In this document: positions 1-8,224 of the stretch, in pieces
Layout of the letters: each line of letters opens with the position of its first letter
Position numbering within the stretch: position 1 is the stretch's first letter
Assembly: GCA_002335425.1 (NCBI GenBank)
Contig: DDCB01000017.1
Coordinates: 128,340 to 192,339, forward strand
Length of the DNA: 64,000 nucleotides
Origin: Chthonomonas sp. UBA2017
GTDB taxonomy: Bacteria > Armatimonadota > Fimbriimonadia > Fimbriimonadales > Fimbriimonadaceae
Direction of reading: 5' to 3'
The notes under the pieces: model-generated
The model's database searches: none
Seen by the model: only the letters and a program-made list of their open reading frames with translations
What the model was told of the DNA's origin: nothing
Translations under genes and position numbers: made by a program

Positions 1-234
1 CTCGCGACGCGGTTCGGGCGCATCAAGGTCCTGCAAGCTCAGCGAGGATACCTTCAGTCCGAGTCCGGGACCGAACCGGGGCTCGTTCGGGCAACCACCC
101 CTGATCTCGAAGTCACTTGGCCTGAAGGGAGCTTGCGACTGCTGTGGGTGCAGCCCGAGGGCAAAAAACCGATGTCGGGCCGAGATTGGGCCAATGGCGT
201 CCGGCTGACACCGGGCACCCAATTGCGCCCCTGA
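1..234 (+). CDS. fmt: Methionyl-tRNA formyltransferase, C-terminal part (truncated by window start)
   Basis: The open frame enters at base 1 and ends at the TGA at 232-234, giving the last 77 residues. The residues GSLRLLWVQPEGKKPMSG, followed by GVRLTPGTQL, match the conserved end of the Fmt C-terminal (OB-like) domain, where E. coli Fmt has a VQPxGKxxM-type sequence and finishes with a PGxxL motif. Fmt formylates the methionine of initiator tRNA in the cytoplasm. The catalytic N-terminal domain lies outside the window, so its integrity cannot be judged. The next gene starts 26 bp downstream on the same strand and may be co-transcribed. Confidence 0.8.
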   Translation, partial: LATRFGRIKVLQAQRGYLQSESGTEPGLVRATTPDLEVTWPEGSLRLLWVQPEGKKPMSGRDWANGVRLTPGTQLRP

Positions 235-260
235 GGGTTCATACTGAGGAGGACGGAGTT

Positions 261-1535
261 ATGAATCGGCGAAAAACTCAACGCTTCATCATCGGCGTGG
301 TCCTGTTGGGGCTCGTCATTCTCGGCTATACGTTTTTGCGACAACTGGGCCGAGACCCTGACCCAGGACGGATCGACACGACCGGCTGGATCGCAGCGCT
401 CCGACAAACCCGAGAAGGCACTCAGGCCGTCCTGATCAAGCCCGATGGAAGCGTGGTCCCCTCCCCGGGCTATCGCCCCGGGGCCCGCGACCGCAGCCTC
501 GCTTGGCGGGGCGACGGCAATCGGCTGTTCTTCATCAGCGACCGAGACCCAGGCTCGCACATCTATCGCTGGAATCCCGCGCTGGAGATCGTGGAGCGAC
601 GGACCACCGACAAAGGAAGCAAGTCGGCGCTCGACACCCGCCAATCCTCGACGACAACGGCCCCCACGATCTTAGTCACGGCAGGCGGTCGGCTGATGGA
701 CTTCAACCCTCGAACTGGCAAGTCGATCCAGATTCTTCCGCCGGGCGGGGCCGAACCTGTGACCGATACCTCCGAAGGCGCGGGCGGGTCCGTGAGCGCC
801 TTTGAAGCCCTCTATCAACGTCTCGGCACGGCCTTCAAAACGGCCAAGTGGAGCCCGGATCGCAAGTGGATTGTTTTCACCATGACCCGAGAAAAGGGGG
901 AGCTCCTGGCGATCCAAGACATGACTCCGAAGACTCAGGGCGGAACCTCTCAGCTCAGCCCTCCGATCAGCATCGAAAGCGGCGACCGCATCGACTTTGA
1001 CATTGCCGACGACGGGACCGTCGTCTACTCGTTGCAAGAATTCTCTTGGCTCGACCCGAACCAGATTCCGCCTGAGTTTCTCAAAGGGGCCGTGGCCACT
1101 CGGCCTTATGCCCATGTCATTGCGTTTATTAACCTCAGCGACCCGCAAGCCACTCGCCGGCCGATTTTGTTAATCCCCGAGGGCAAGAACGCGCCCGGCG
1201 ACGTCGCTCTGTCGCCCGATGGGACCAAGCTGGTGGTCCAAGCGGGGACCTTGGGCGCTGAAAATGCGTTCAAGACCGACGCACTCGTGATGATGCCAGT
1301 GGAAGAGAATGGCGCCCAGCAGAGCTTGAAAGTTTCCGACGGCAACCTCGTGACTCCGAGCTGGTCGCCGGATTCCCAGACGATCTTCTTTGCTCGGGTC
1401 AGCCCGACCGGTTCGCGGATCGAGAAGGTCTCGGCCAGCGGAGGCTCGCCTACGGTCGTTGGCCCCGAGAATGCGAACCTGGTCTCTCCGATCATGAGTC
1501 CAGCCCGCGGCGTTAACTTGGTGGGCGGGAACTAG
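261..1535 (+). CDS. Membrane-anchored TolB/PD40-type beta-propeller protein
   Basis: 424 residues from ATG 261, chosen because GAGGAGG lies about 10 bases upstream and the protein then opens with a basic stretch and one hydrophobic helix (about residues 9-25), as expected for an N-terminal signal anchor. The rest carries repeated PD40-like blades: AWRGDGNRLFFISDRD, KWSPDRKWIVFTM, ALSPDGTKLVVQ and SWSPDSQTIFFAR. Such propellers usually serve as extracytoplasmic protein-interaction platforms (TolB family). No enzymatic motif is visible. It sits just downstream of fmt and converges with the SpoIIM gene, sharing the palindrome CTAG so that the two stop codons overlap. Specific function unknown. 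Confidence 0.75.
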   Translation: MNRRKTQRFIIGVVLLGLVILGYTFLRQLGRDPDPGRIDTTGWIAALRQTREGTQAVLIKPDGSVVPSPGYRPGARDRSLAWRGDGNRLFFISDRDPGSHIYRWNPALEIVERRTTDKGSKSALDTRQSSTTTAPTILVTAGGRLMDFNPRTGKSIQILPPGGAEPVTDTSEGAGGSVSAFEALYQRLGTAFKTAKWSPDRKWIVFTMTREKGELLAIQDMTPKTQGGTSQLSPPISIESGDRIDFDIADDGTVVYSLQEFSWLDPNQIPPEFLKGAVATRPYAHVIAFINLSDPQATRRPILLIPEGKNAPGDVALSPDGTKLVVQAGTLGAENAFKTDALVMMPVEENGAQQSLKVSDGNLVTPSWSPDSQTIFFARVSPTGSRIEKVSASGGSPTVVGPENANLVSPIMSPARGVNLVGGN

Positions 1536-2512
1536 GTCGGCTCGGCTTCGGTTGCGTCTCGATCGCGTCGATAGGTGGAGAAAAAGGCGATCCAACCCGC
1601 CAGCATGAGGAGGGCCACGATCGCTTTGAGCGGATCCGGGACCGATGGGTTGAAGCTGAAGTAGCCTTCGAACGGAGCCGCGATCAGCATCATCGTCATC
1701 GACAAGACGATTAGCACAAAGGCATCTTTGCCCGCGATTCGCAGGGCGTCGCCGCGCCGTCGCCGACCCGGAGCGATGAGCGCCCCGCCCATCACCAGCC
1801 CGGCGCCCCCAGCGATAAAGGCCCCGGTCAATTCGCTCGCCCCGTGCGGCATCACCGAAACGAGCAGGTGATCCAGCTTGCCTTCTTGGGCCATCACCGT
1901 GCCGAGCGAGCCGATGGCGATGCCATTTTGGATCATGATGTTGACCGTCAAAACCCCGAACGTGGCCACTGAGAGCGCCGCCGCATATCGGGCGACTCGC
2001 GGGTTATTGCTCGCATAGAAGGCATGCATCAGCACGGCCTCATCCGAGCTTCGCTGGTCGAATTCTCCGCTCAGCCAACCCCGGACGTTCGGGTCGTTGC
2101 GGTCGATCAGCTGGCTTTCCAGATCGGGTCGCATCGAGATCACGGAAGTGGCGAAAAAGACACCCACGAAGAAAGTGACCGTGCTGAGGAAGATCGCTCG
2201 CCAGCGACGCCGGACGGTTGCGGCCGCCGCATAGAGTGCCTCTTCGACGACCTGTTTCGCCCGCTGGCGCTTGCGTCGGTAGAGCGACGAGTAGGCCCGC
2301 CCGACCAGCGCATTGAGAAACTGGATTAACTCAAGGTTGCCGGTTGAGGTTCGGACCCGAGCCAAATCGGCCGAGACCCGTCGATAGATTCGAAAGGCCT
2401 CCAGCAACTCGGGGCCGCTGAGCTGACGAGCTCCATTTTCTGCCCGATCACACAGCTTGGAAAGTCTCTGCCACTCGGGCTCGCGCTGAGCCACAAACTC
2501 GACTTCGTTCAC
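1532..2512 (-). CDS. Stage II sporulation protein M (SpoIIM/DUF95) family membrane protein
   Basis: 326 residues from a GTG start with GGTGAG upstream. The N-terminal 90 residues are soluble and helical; about five hydrophobic segments follow (roughly residues 105-125, 175-215, 225-250, 260-285 and 295-315). The family hallmark HGxxE is present in VMPHGASELTGAFIAGG. SpoIIM proteins act with SpoIID/SpoIIP in engulfment in Firmicutes, but the family is common in non-sporulating bacteria, often next to MoxR/RDD genes, with unknown role. No such neighbours are seen here, and nothing in the window suggests sporulation, so only the family is assigned. Confidence 0.8.
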   Translation of the reverse strand: MNEVEFVAQREPEWQRLSKLCDRAENGARQLSGPELLEAFRIYRRVSADLARVRTSTGNLELIQFLNALVGRAYSSLYRRKRQRAKQVVEEALYAAAATVRRRWRAIFLSTVTFFVGVFFATSVISMRPDLESQLIDRNDPNVRGWLSGEFDQRSSDEAVLMHAFYASNNPRVARYAAALSVATFGVLTVNIMIQNGIAIGSLGTVMAQEGKLDHLLVSVMPHGASELTGAFIAGGAGLVMGGALIAPGRRRRGDALRIAGKDAFVLIVLSMTMMLIAAPFEGYFSFNPSVPDPLKAIVALLMLAGWIAFFSTYRRDRDATEAEPT

Positions 2513-3000
2513 GATCCACTCACCTTCTGGAGGTTATGATACTGGTTTTCCTCGTCGAAGGGTGATTGGATTCAGAAGAGGAGCGAAGTTTCGGGAGGAA
2601 TTGAGACTGGGGGGACGTCTGAGCTTTTTGCGAGACAGGTCAGGTTGAGGCACTTCGGCGAAGAGCGGGTTGATCGTTCCGGTGTGCGATTCGGCGGCCG
2701 CGCCGCTCACAGCGTCCCGCAGTTCGCTCAGGTGTTGCCGTCGCAGCAGAGTGAGTGGCCATTTCTCCAGATACTGATGCCGCCGTCAGCCCGTTGCTCA
2801 GGCATTGCCGCCCCGGTGGATTGAATCTGAAGCTACCTTGGGTCTGGGCCGGGCCGCGCGAGTTCTCCTGCGTCGGTTCGCCCAGGCCAGACGTCCTTCG
2901 CTGGAACCTCGTCGGCCCGTTGGGGCTTGGGGAGGCCCGGAGGTTCAGATGCAGGATTGCCGAACCCCGAACCTCCCAAACGCAATTTGACTCCCCCTTG
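2513..3000. other. Intergenic stretch with no convincing gene
   Basis: Open frames crossing this stretch (for example 2755-3231 on the plus strand) have no recognisable family, signal sequence or ribosome site. They run straight through the palindrome at 3001-3031 and antisense to the protease-tail remnant. The stretch lies upstream of the SpoIIM gene, so a promoter for that gene is expected near 2520-2560, but I cannot pick out a strong one. Confidence 0.4.
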
Positions 3001-3031
3001 CCCCCTCATGCCGCTTCGCGGAATGAGGGGG
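3001..3031. repeat. Long perfect-armed palindrome (REP-like hairpin)
   Basis: The arms CCCCCTCAT (3001-3009) and ATGAGGGGG (3023-3031) are exact reverse complements. Inside them, CCGC and GCGG pair around a TTC loop, separated from the outer stem by one G/A mismatch. The result is a very stable hairpin on either strand. No T-run follows on either side, so it is not a classic intrinsic terminator. No second copy was seen in this window. Confidence 0.6.
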
Positions 3032-3078
3032 ATATACCTCTCGAAATTCGGAAGCCAGGGCCGAGCCCCCGAACGACC

Positions 3079-3161
3079 TCACCGCCTCGGGATGTCTTTG
3101 AGCAAGACCTCGATCGCTTTGTCCAGTTGAGGATCGCGGCCGGCGAGGAAGTCCTCGACCG
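3079..3161 (-). pseudogene. Remnant of the tricorn-protease 3' end (52-bp exact duplicate)
   Basis: Read on the minus strand, this encodes VEDFLAGRDPQLDKAIEV followed by eight more residues and a TGA at 3079-3081. Bases 3110-3161 are identical to bases 4975-5026, which encode the same residues near the end of the tricorn protease gene 1.9 kb away. There is no start codon or protease core attached. The fragment lies 22 bp downstream of the prepilin gene stop, so the two copies bracket the prepilin cassette. Confidence 0.75.
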
Positions 3162-3183
3162 AAGCAACCAGAGGCAGGAGGTC

Positions 3184-3876
3184 TCAATAGCCGTAGAACT
3201 CCTTGCTCGCTTCGGCTCGCTCTTCCTTTGAGAAATCGCGGTTGAAGATCGTGATATAGCGACTAAATGCGACGATCAAGGTTGGGTCTTCCGGGGAAGG
3301 ATAGAACTTGGGAACATTCGTGATTCTGAGAGACAGATCGGAGCGTACTCCAACGACTCTTCCATCCAACCAAGACTCATATCTCGGAGGTTCTGGAGGT
3401 TTCGGAATTCTCCCATAATCCTGAGTCTTTTTCCCATGTAGGATACATGCCGTGAGTGCAAACTCGATGGATCTTCTTTCGGCGTATTGGACAATTTCCG
3501 GCAATCCAATCAGGTGAAAATAGGAGATCGGAAAGTTGGCGTGTGGCTGCGGTGAGTCATAGTTTTTTGCGACGCCAACCTGAGAGATTTCTGCGGGACA
3601 TCGACAAATCCGAGTATCCCGAAGGTAGCCCAGCTTCTGCAAATCTCGGAACCCACTGAAATGTCGACCTGGCCACAACTCATCGTGATCGGAACGATAC
3701 TGAAGAATCGCTGAAGCTACTTGACGTTGCTGTGCGATACAACTGGTTTCCTTGGCTCGCGCCATGGACTGCCTGTAGACGGCAAATGAAATTGCGGCCA
3801 CGATCCCGATGATGGTTATTGAGACCAAAACTTCAACGAGCGTGATTCCTTTTCTTTTTTGGCTGGAACGCTGCAT
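3184..3876 (-). CDS. Type IV pilin-like prepilin (N-terminal methylation domain)
   Basis: 230 residues. The start MQRSSQKRKG^ITLVEVLVS is a textbook class III (prepilin) signal: a short basic leader, the G cleavage site, E at +5 and a hydrophobic helix (residues 11-33). Prepilin peptidase would cut after G10 and methylate the new N-terminus. The C-terminal part has cysteine pairs and no catalytic motif, as in major or minor pseudopilins of the PulG/DUF1559-like type. The gene overlaps the upstream membrane-protein gene by 44 bp, so the three genes 4770-3184 probably form one operon. It is noticeably richer in A+T than the surrounding core genes. Confidence 0.8.
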   Translation of the reverse strand: MQRSSQKRKGITLVEVLVSITIIGIVAAISFAVYRQSMARAKETSCIAQQRQVASAILQYRSDHDELWPGRHFSGFRDLQKLGYLRDTRICRCPAEISQVGVAKNYDSPQPHANFPISYFHLIGLPEIVQYAERRSIEFALTACILHGKKTQDYGRIPKPPEPPRYESWLDGRVVGVRSDLSLRITNVPKFYPSPEDPTLIVAFSRYITIFNRDFSKEERAEASKEFYGY

Positions 3877-4264
3877 AAATTTTGTCCTTTGGAATGATTG
3901 AGGTCAATGCAACTGAGAGAGTTCCCCAGCATAGGTAGAGCGCTGGGTAGTTTATATACATGGGCCGATAGGCGAGTTGGATTTCCATGGGTAGCGCGTA
4001 GGGCACGGCATAGACAAGCCCACAAATGAGCCCAACGATCGCAAAGCCAACTCGGTGCGACGAGATTTTGATTCTTTGACTCCAAAGATAGAGCATGCTC
4101 ATAGCGACGCTTGGTAAGAGGCAATAAGGTAAGGCTCGATCCCAAGGGAACGAGGTTCGCATTAATATGGACTGGAGCGCGAACAGCAAGATTCCTAGGC
4201 AATAGCAAATGACGTATGCCATTGCATAGGTTAGGAATCTTGCGACCATTTGCGGGGGATTCAT
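3833..4264 (-). CDS. Small integral membrane protein, unknown function
   Basis: 143 residues with about four hydrophobic helices (near residues 12-32, 45-62, 72-92 and 105-128) and a basic C-terminus ending KKKRNHAR. The ATG at 4264 overlaps the TGA of the upstream gene (ATGA), which supports this start and translational coupling. I recognise no family. The middle position between a secreted cysteine-rich protein and a prepilin suggests a role connected with the cell envelope, but this rests only on gene order. Confidence 0.6.
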   Translation of the reverse strand: MNPPQMVARFLTYAMAYVICYCLGILLFALQSILMRTSFPWDRALPYCLLPSVAMSMLYLWSQRIKISSHRVGFAIVGLICGLVYAVPYALPMEIQLAYRPMYINYPALYLCWGTLSVALTSIIPKDKIYAAFQPKKKRNHAR

Positions 4265-4770
4265 TGATCACTGCGAGCGCATCGTGGCTTCGGGCAACCG
4301 GGCTTGGTGATCGCCCTGGGCGCGCAACCGTCGAAATCCCAGCCCGTGCAAAAATAGTTAGTACCGATTTGCACGGTTGGTGCGGGGCAATGCCAAACTT
4401 GAACGAAGCGGCGATATCGAAAGTAAGGATTGATTGAATGGCACTCGGTCCCGCCCGGCCAGTCCGCGAACACCTGTTCGTAAAGATCAATGAGTTCGCA
4501 CATACCGGGACAGTCGGGTGCTGATCGCGATACAAGTGGTCGTGAGCTAGGAGCCTGTTTCGAAGTCGCCCGAGCGAGAGCGACCTGGATGCTGATAGGC
4601 TTCTCGATGCTTGAGCCACAAGGCCTGGTTGTGAACTGAGCGTTTGCTGGAAGGCCAAGATCGCCGGAAGGTTCAATCATTGGGGGGGGTAGCACGCTAC
4701 CGGCAACCCCGATCATGACGCCGATGATCGTTGAAGGAACCGCCGTTTGAATGAATTTGAATTGCTTCAT
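4261..4770 (-). CDS. Secreted or anchored cysteine-rich hypothetical protein
   Basis: 169 residues from ATG 4770 (MKQFKF). A longer start at 4797 is possible, but a promoter-like TATTATAGT lies between the two, favouring the shorter form. Residues 10-28 (TAVPSTIIGVMIGVAGSVL) form a hydrophobic signal or anchor. The rest has nine cysteines (PDCPGMCE, GGTECH, VWHCPAP, YFCTGW, DGCAP, PGCPKPRC), suggesting an exported disulphide-bonded protein. It is the first gene of the three-gene low-G+C cassette that ends in the prepilin. No family recognised. Confidence 0.5.
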   Translation of the reverse strand: MKQFKFIQTAVPSTIIGVMIGVAGSVLPPPMIEPSGDLGLPANAQFTTRPCGSSIEKPISIQVALARATSKQAPSSRPLVSRSAPDCPGMCELIDLYEQVFADWPGGTECHSINPYFRYRRFVQVWHCPAPTVQIGTNYFCTGWDFDGCAPRAITKPGCPKPRCARSDQ

Positions 4771-4949
4771 ACACCCACTATAATACGGCGTTCGCATTTT
4801 GGGCAGATTTGTTCAAATTTTTTCGTGGGCGTTTCGAACTGGAGTTTGTTAGCCTTCGTGCGCGCGGAGCTGACGCTCTTCTGGAAGGGGCCCCTAGGGC
4901 ATTCGGCAGCCCCCTGAGAATCCAGCAAGGGGCCGCCAGTCAGTCGGAG

Positions 4950-7900
4950 CTATTTGCCCATTGACTTCAGAACTTCGATCGCTTTGTCCAGTTGAGGATC
5001 GCGGCCGGCGAGGAAGTCCTCGACCGTCAGATCGACCTTGAAGTCGGGCTGTTGGCCTTGGTTTTCCAGCGGTGAGCCGTCGAGTCGGAAAACGCCCGCC
5101 GTCGGCATGCGCGCCCCGGTGCCATCGACGAGCCCGAGTCCATACGTCCAGATCACGTAGCCTGGCGTGGGCATTCCCACGAGTTTGGCGAGCCCGCTTT
5201 GGCGCATGGCGTAGGGGAACATTTCGGCGTTCGAGAAGGACGTTTGGCTGTGCATCACCACCGTCGGGAGGTTCCAGCTTTGCGCAGGAGCAAGCTCGGC
5301 CACGTCGTCGCGACTACGATAGAACGAGTGCGGGCGGCGTTCGAGGATGTCGATGAGCCGGTCGGAGATGTTGCCGCCGCCGTTGTCGCGCACGTCGATG
5401 ATGACGCCCTTTCGGCCTTGCGAGGCGAGCCAGACTTCGCGATTGAATCGATCAAAGTTTCCTTGCCCCATGCCTTGGATATGAACATAGGTCAGAGCCC
5501 CGTTTGACTTCGATTCGACGTAGGCCCTTCGCGCTTCGATCCGATTTCGATACTGAATCGCGCGAAAGGCGCCGCCCGAGAGGGCGCGATATTTGACTTC
5601 GCGGGCACCCGACTTGCTGGGGGTTGCGCTCACGAGGAGCGTGACTTCGCGCCCGACTTGTTCATTCAGAACGTCGCGATAGAGAGCCTCGTCCAGGCGG
5701 ATGTCTTTTCCGTTGATCGCCATGACGTACTCGCCCGGTCGAATTCGAGTCCGAGCGAAGCTACCGGGGGAGCCGGTGGGAACTTCGCGGACCCGGATTC
5801 CCGGCCCTTGCCAGTCGTAGTCGTAGGTGAAGCCCAGGTGGGCCGACGATTGAGACCCGGGGTTCCCGCCTGCGGGCGACGTTTCGGTGTGAGAAGCCTC
5901 CAACTCGCCGACCATCGTCTCCAGGAGCTCGGAAAACTCATTGCGATGGCCGATGCTGGGGAGGAGCTTTTCGTAGCGAGTTTTGATCGCGGCCCAATCG
6001 CGGCCGTGGAAATTGGAGTCGTAGAAGCTCCGGTTGAAGGCGCGCCAAAATTCGGTGAATGCGGCTCGCCACTCTCGGCGCAGATCGCGCGTCCAATCGG
6101 CTCGGAAGGTGACCGGTGAGATCGGAAACTGCGGATTTCTCAAGGCGAGGATATTCGGCACTCCGCCTCGGACAAAGAACGCACTGGTGAAGTCGTCGCT
6201 GAAGTTCCAATCGCTGATGCCGCCGCCGCTGGTGATGCGGCGGAGTTCATCTCCGGCGTAATTGGCTCGCCAGAGATCGCCTTCTTGAACCAAGAAGAGG
6301 TCGCCGGTCGTCGGGTCGGGCCGGAAGGTTCCACTCCAAGGCGAGGAGACCAGTCGTCGGATGCGTCGGTCGATGCCGTCGAAGTCGATTTCGACTTTGG
6401 GCGTTTCCGTCGGCTTGACGAACTTCAAATCGAGCTCAGCCGGGAGGGCATCTTCGGCCTTGAGCGGCACGGCATAGATTCCGGGGCCTTCGCGATCGCC
6501 CAGGAAGTAAAGGTACCGACCATCGCCCGACCAGCGCGGCGAGATATAGGTGCCGCTGAAAAGGTTGATCGCTTGTCGCGAGCCGGTTTTGAGGTTCGCA
6601 ACCATCAGCATGGTGCCTTCTCGGTCCGTCGAACGCACGTAAGCGAGCCACTGCATATCCGGAGACAGGTCGTATTGCGGACTGCCGGCGAAGTTGAATT
6701 CTCCTGGGAATTCGAAGACCCGCTGAGGCCCGGTGTTCAGGTCGAGGGGGACCAGATAAAGCCCTCCCAAAGTGCCAGTTTGCCAATAGCTGATGCTCTT
6801 GCGATCGGGCGTGATGCGGGCCGACAGGATGTCGTTCGGCTGGGTGCTGACGAGCTTCACGCTCAAGTCCTCGGCGTTCAGCTGATAGAGTTGGTCGGCT
6901 CCTCCGCGGTCGCTGGTGAAGAAGAGCTGTTTGCCTTCGGGATGCCAGAAGACATCTTCATCGACGCCCGCCCAGTTCGTGAGCTGCCGAGCGTCGTCGG
7001 CATTGGGGCCTTTGCCTTTTTTCACGGGGACCAGCCAGAGCTCCCCTCGAACGGTAAAAGCAACTTGGTCGTTTTTCGGGCTCAGGGCGCCTTGGGACGC
7101 CCCGGTCGTTAAGATCAGTCGCTGGTCGTACGTGACTTTGTCATCGAGGCTGGCGAAGACACTGATTTTGCGCGGGGTTTCACCCGGCTTCATCGTGTAG
7201 AGATCCCCTTCGTACTCAAACGCGATGCGAGGGGCGCTTCGCGCGGCGGTGAGATAGCGGACGCCGCCGCCCACATAGTTGGTCAGTCGGCGGGCCGACC
7301 CGTTCATGCCGATCTCGTAAATGTTGGGCGTTCGCGAGGCGTTGTCGATGAACTTAGTGAGCTTTTCGTCCACTCGGGGGGCGCTGGGGGTCTTTTCGCT
7401 GACGGTCACGCAGTAAATCTTGCCATCGGATCCGATCTGGTTCCAGAGGTGCTGGAAGCCGTTGCTTCTCAGGGTGCGGTGTTGCCGGGTCCGGGTCTCG
7501 AACCAGACCAGCTGCCGGGCGGCGGAACCTTCGTAGCGGGCACGTTGCAAGGGAAATCCGCTTCGGCCGAACAGGATGCCTTGGCTGTCTGCCGACATGA
7601 TCGCGCCATCGAGGGCGAGATAGTCTCGAACCCGTTCTCGCATCTGTCCGGTCGTGGCATCGATGCTGACGATTCGGGGCCATTCGTCCTCTCGACGGGC
7701 GGCCATCAGGAGCGATTTGCCGTCGGGCGTCCAGCTTGACGCGGCGTCGAATGCCGTCGACCAAGTGAGCCTTCGACTAGCGCCCCCTTCGCTTGGCACG
7801 AGGTAGATGTCGTTGTTGCCGTTGCGGTTGGTCGTGAAGCTGAGCCATTCGCCGTTCGGGGACCAAGCCGGGGCCTCGTCCATCTCGATGTGGTTGGTGA

Positions 7901-8099
7901 CGGGGCGGGCCATGCCGCCTTCGCTTGAGGCCACCCAGATGTCCCCCTGATAGACGAAGGCGAGCTTCTGGCCATCCGGGCTCAGGGCGAGCTGGCGAGC
8001 TCCCACGAGCGGGGTCGGAGCATCCTTGACGGGTTGGGCACTTCCCCACGAGCCGACCGTCGCCAAGAGTGCCACGCAAATCCAAGGTCGAATGATCAT
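4950..8099 (-). CDS. Secreted tricorn-type protease (S41 family, propeller-PDZ-protease)
   Basis: 1049 residues from ATG 8099, selected because a signal peptide (MIIRPWICVALLATVGSWGSAQ) begins there and AAGGTGAAAAGG precedes it. Repeated PD40 blades (LSPDGQKLAFVYQGDIWVA, WSPNGEWLSFTTNRNGNNDIY and others) make up roughly residues 35-620, corresponding to the tricorn beta6 and beta7 propellers. A C1 region, PDZ domain (about 770-850) and S41 core follow. All four tricorn catalytic positions are visible: Ser-His in ELEASHTET (about 735-736), Ser in SFSNAEMFPY (about 955) and Glu in PLENQGQQPD (about 1011). It should degrade peptides in the periplasm or outside the cell. Its 3' end is duplicated at 3110-3161. 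It is transcribed divergently from metG. Confidence 0.9.
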   Translation of the reverse strand: MIIRPWICVALLATVGSWGSAQPVKDAPTPLVGARQLALSPDGQKLAFVYQGDIWVASSEGGMARPVTNHIEMDEAPAWSPNGEWLSFTTNRNGNNDIYLVPSEGGASRRLTWSTAFDAASSWTPDGKSLLMAARREDEWPRIVSIDATTGQMRERVRDYLALDGAIMSADSQGILFGRSGFPLQRARYEGSAARQLVWFETRTRQHRTLRSNGFQHLWNQIGSDGKIYCVTVSEKTPSAPRVDEKLTKFIDNASRTPNIYEIGMNGSARRLTNYVGGGVRYLTAARSAPRIAFEYEGDLYTMKPGETPRKISVFASLDDKVTYDQRLILTTGASQGALSPKNDQVAFTVRGELWLVPVKKGKGPNADDARQLTNWAGVDEDVFWHPEGKQLFFTSDRGGADQLYQLNAEDLSVKLVSTQPNDILSARITPDRKSISYWQTGTLGGLYLVPLDLNTGPQRVFEFPGEFNFAGSPQYDLSPDMQWLAYVRSTDREGTMLMVANLKTGSRQAINLFSGTYISPRWSGDGRYLYFLGDREGPGIYAVPLKAEDALPAELDLKFVKPTETPKVEIDFDGIDRRIRRLVSSPWSGTFRPDPTTGDLFLVQEGDLWRANYAGDELRRITSGGGISDWNFSDDFTSAFFVRGGVPNILALRNPQFPISPVTFRADWTRDLRREWRAAFTEFWRAFNRSFYDSNFHGRDWAAIKTRYEKLLPSIGHRNEFSELLETMVGELEASHTETSPAGGNPGSQSSAHLGFTYDYDWQGPGIRVREVPTGSPGSFARTRIRPGEYVMAINGKDIRLDEALYRDVLNEQVGREVTLLVSATPSKSGAREVKYRALSGGAFRAIQYRNRIEARRAYVESKSNGALTYVHIQGMGQGNFDRFNREVWLASQGRKGVIIDVRDNGGGNISDRLIDILERRPHSFYRSRDDVAELAPAQSWNLPTVVMHSQTSFSNAEMFPYAMRQSGLAKLVGMPTPGYVIWTYGLGLVDGTGARMPTAGVFRLDGSPLENQGQQPDFKVDLTVEDFLAGRDPQLDKAIEVLKSMGK

Positions 8100-8224
8100 C
8101 CTTTTCACCTTACCGCACGGACCCGCCGGATCACGATGGCGGAAGGAAAAGGGGGCCGACTTGCCGAGGAATGTGCCCAGTGACCCTCGGCCCCCAGGCA
8201 GCAAACCCGGTAACCTTAGAGGGA

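Noticed and set aside
2755..3231. 158-residue plus-strand open frame
   Set aside because: No family, signal or ribosome site; it crosses a hairpin and runs antisense to the protease-tail remnant.
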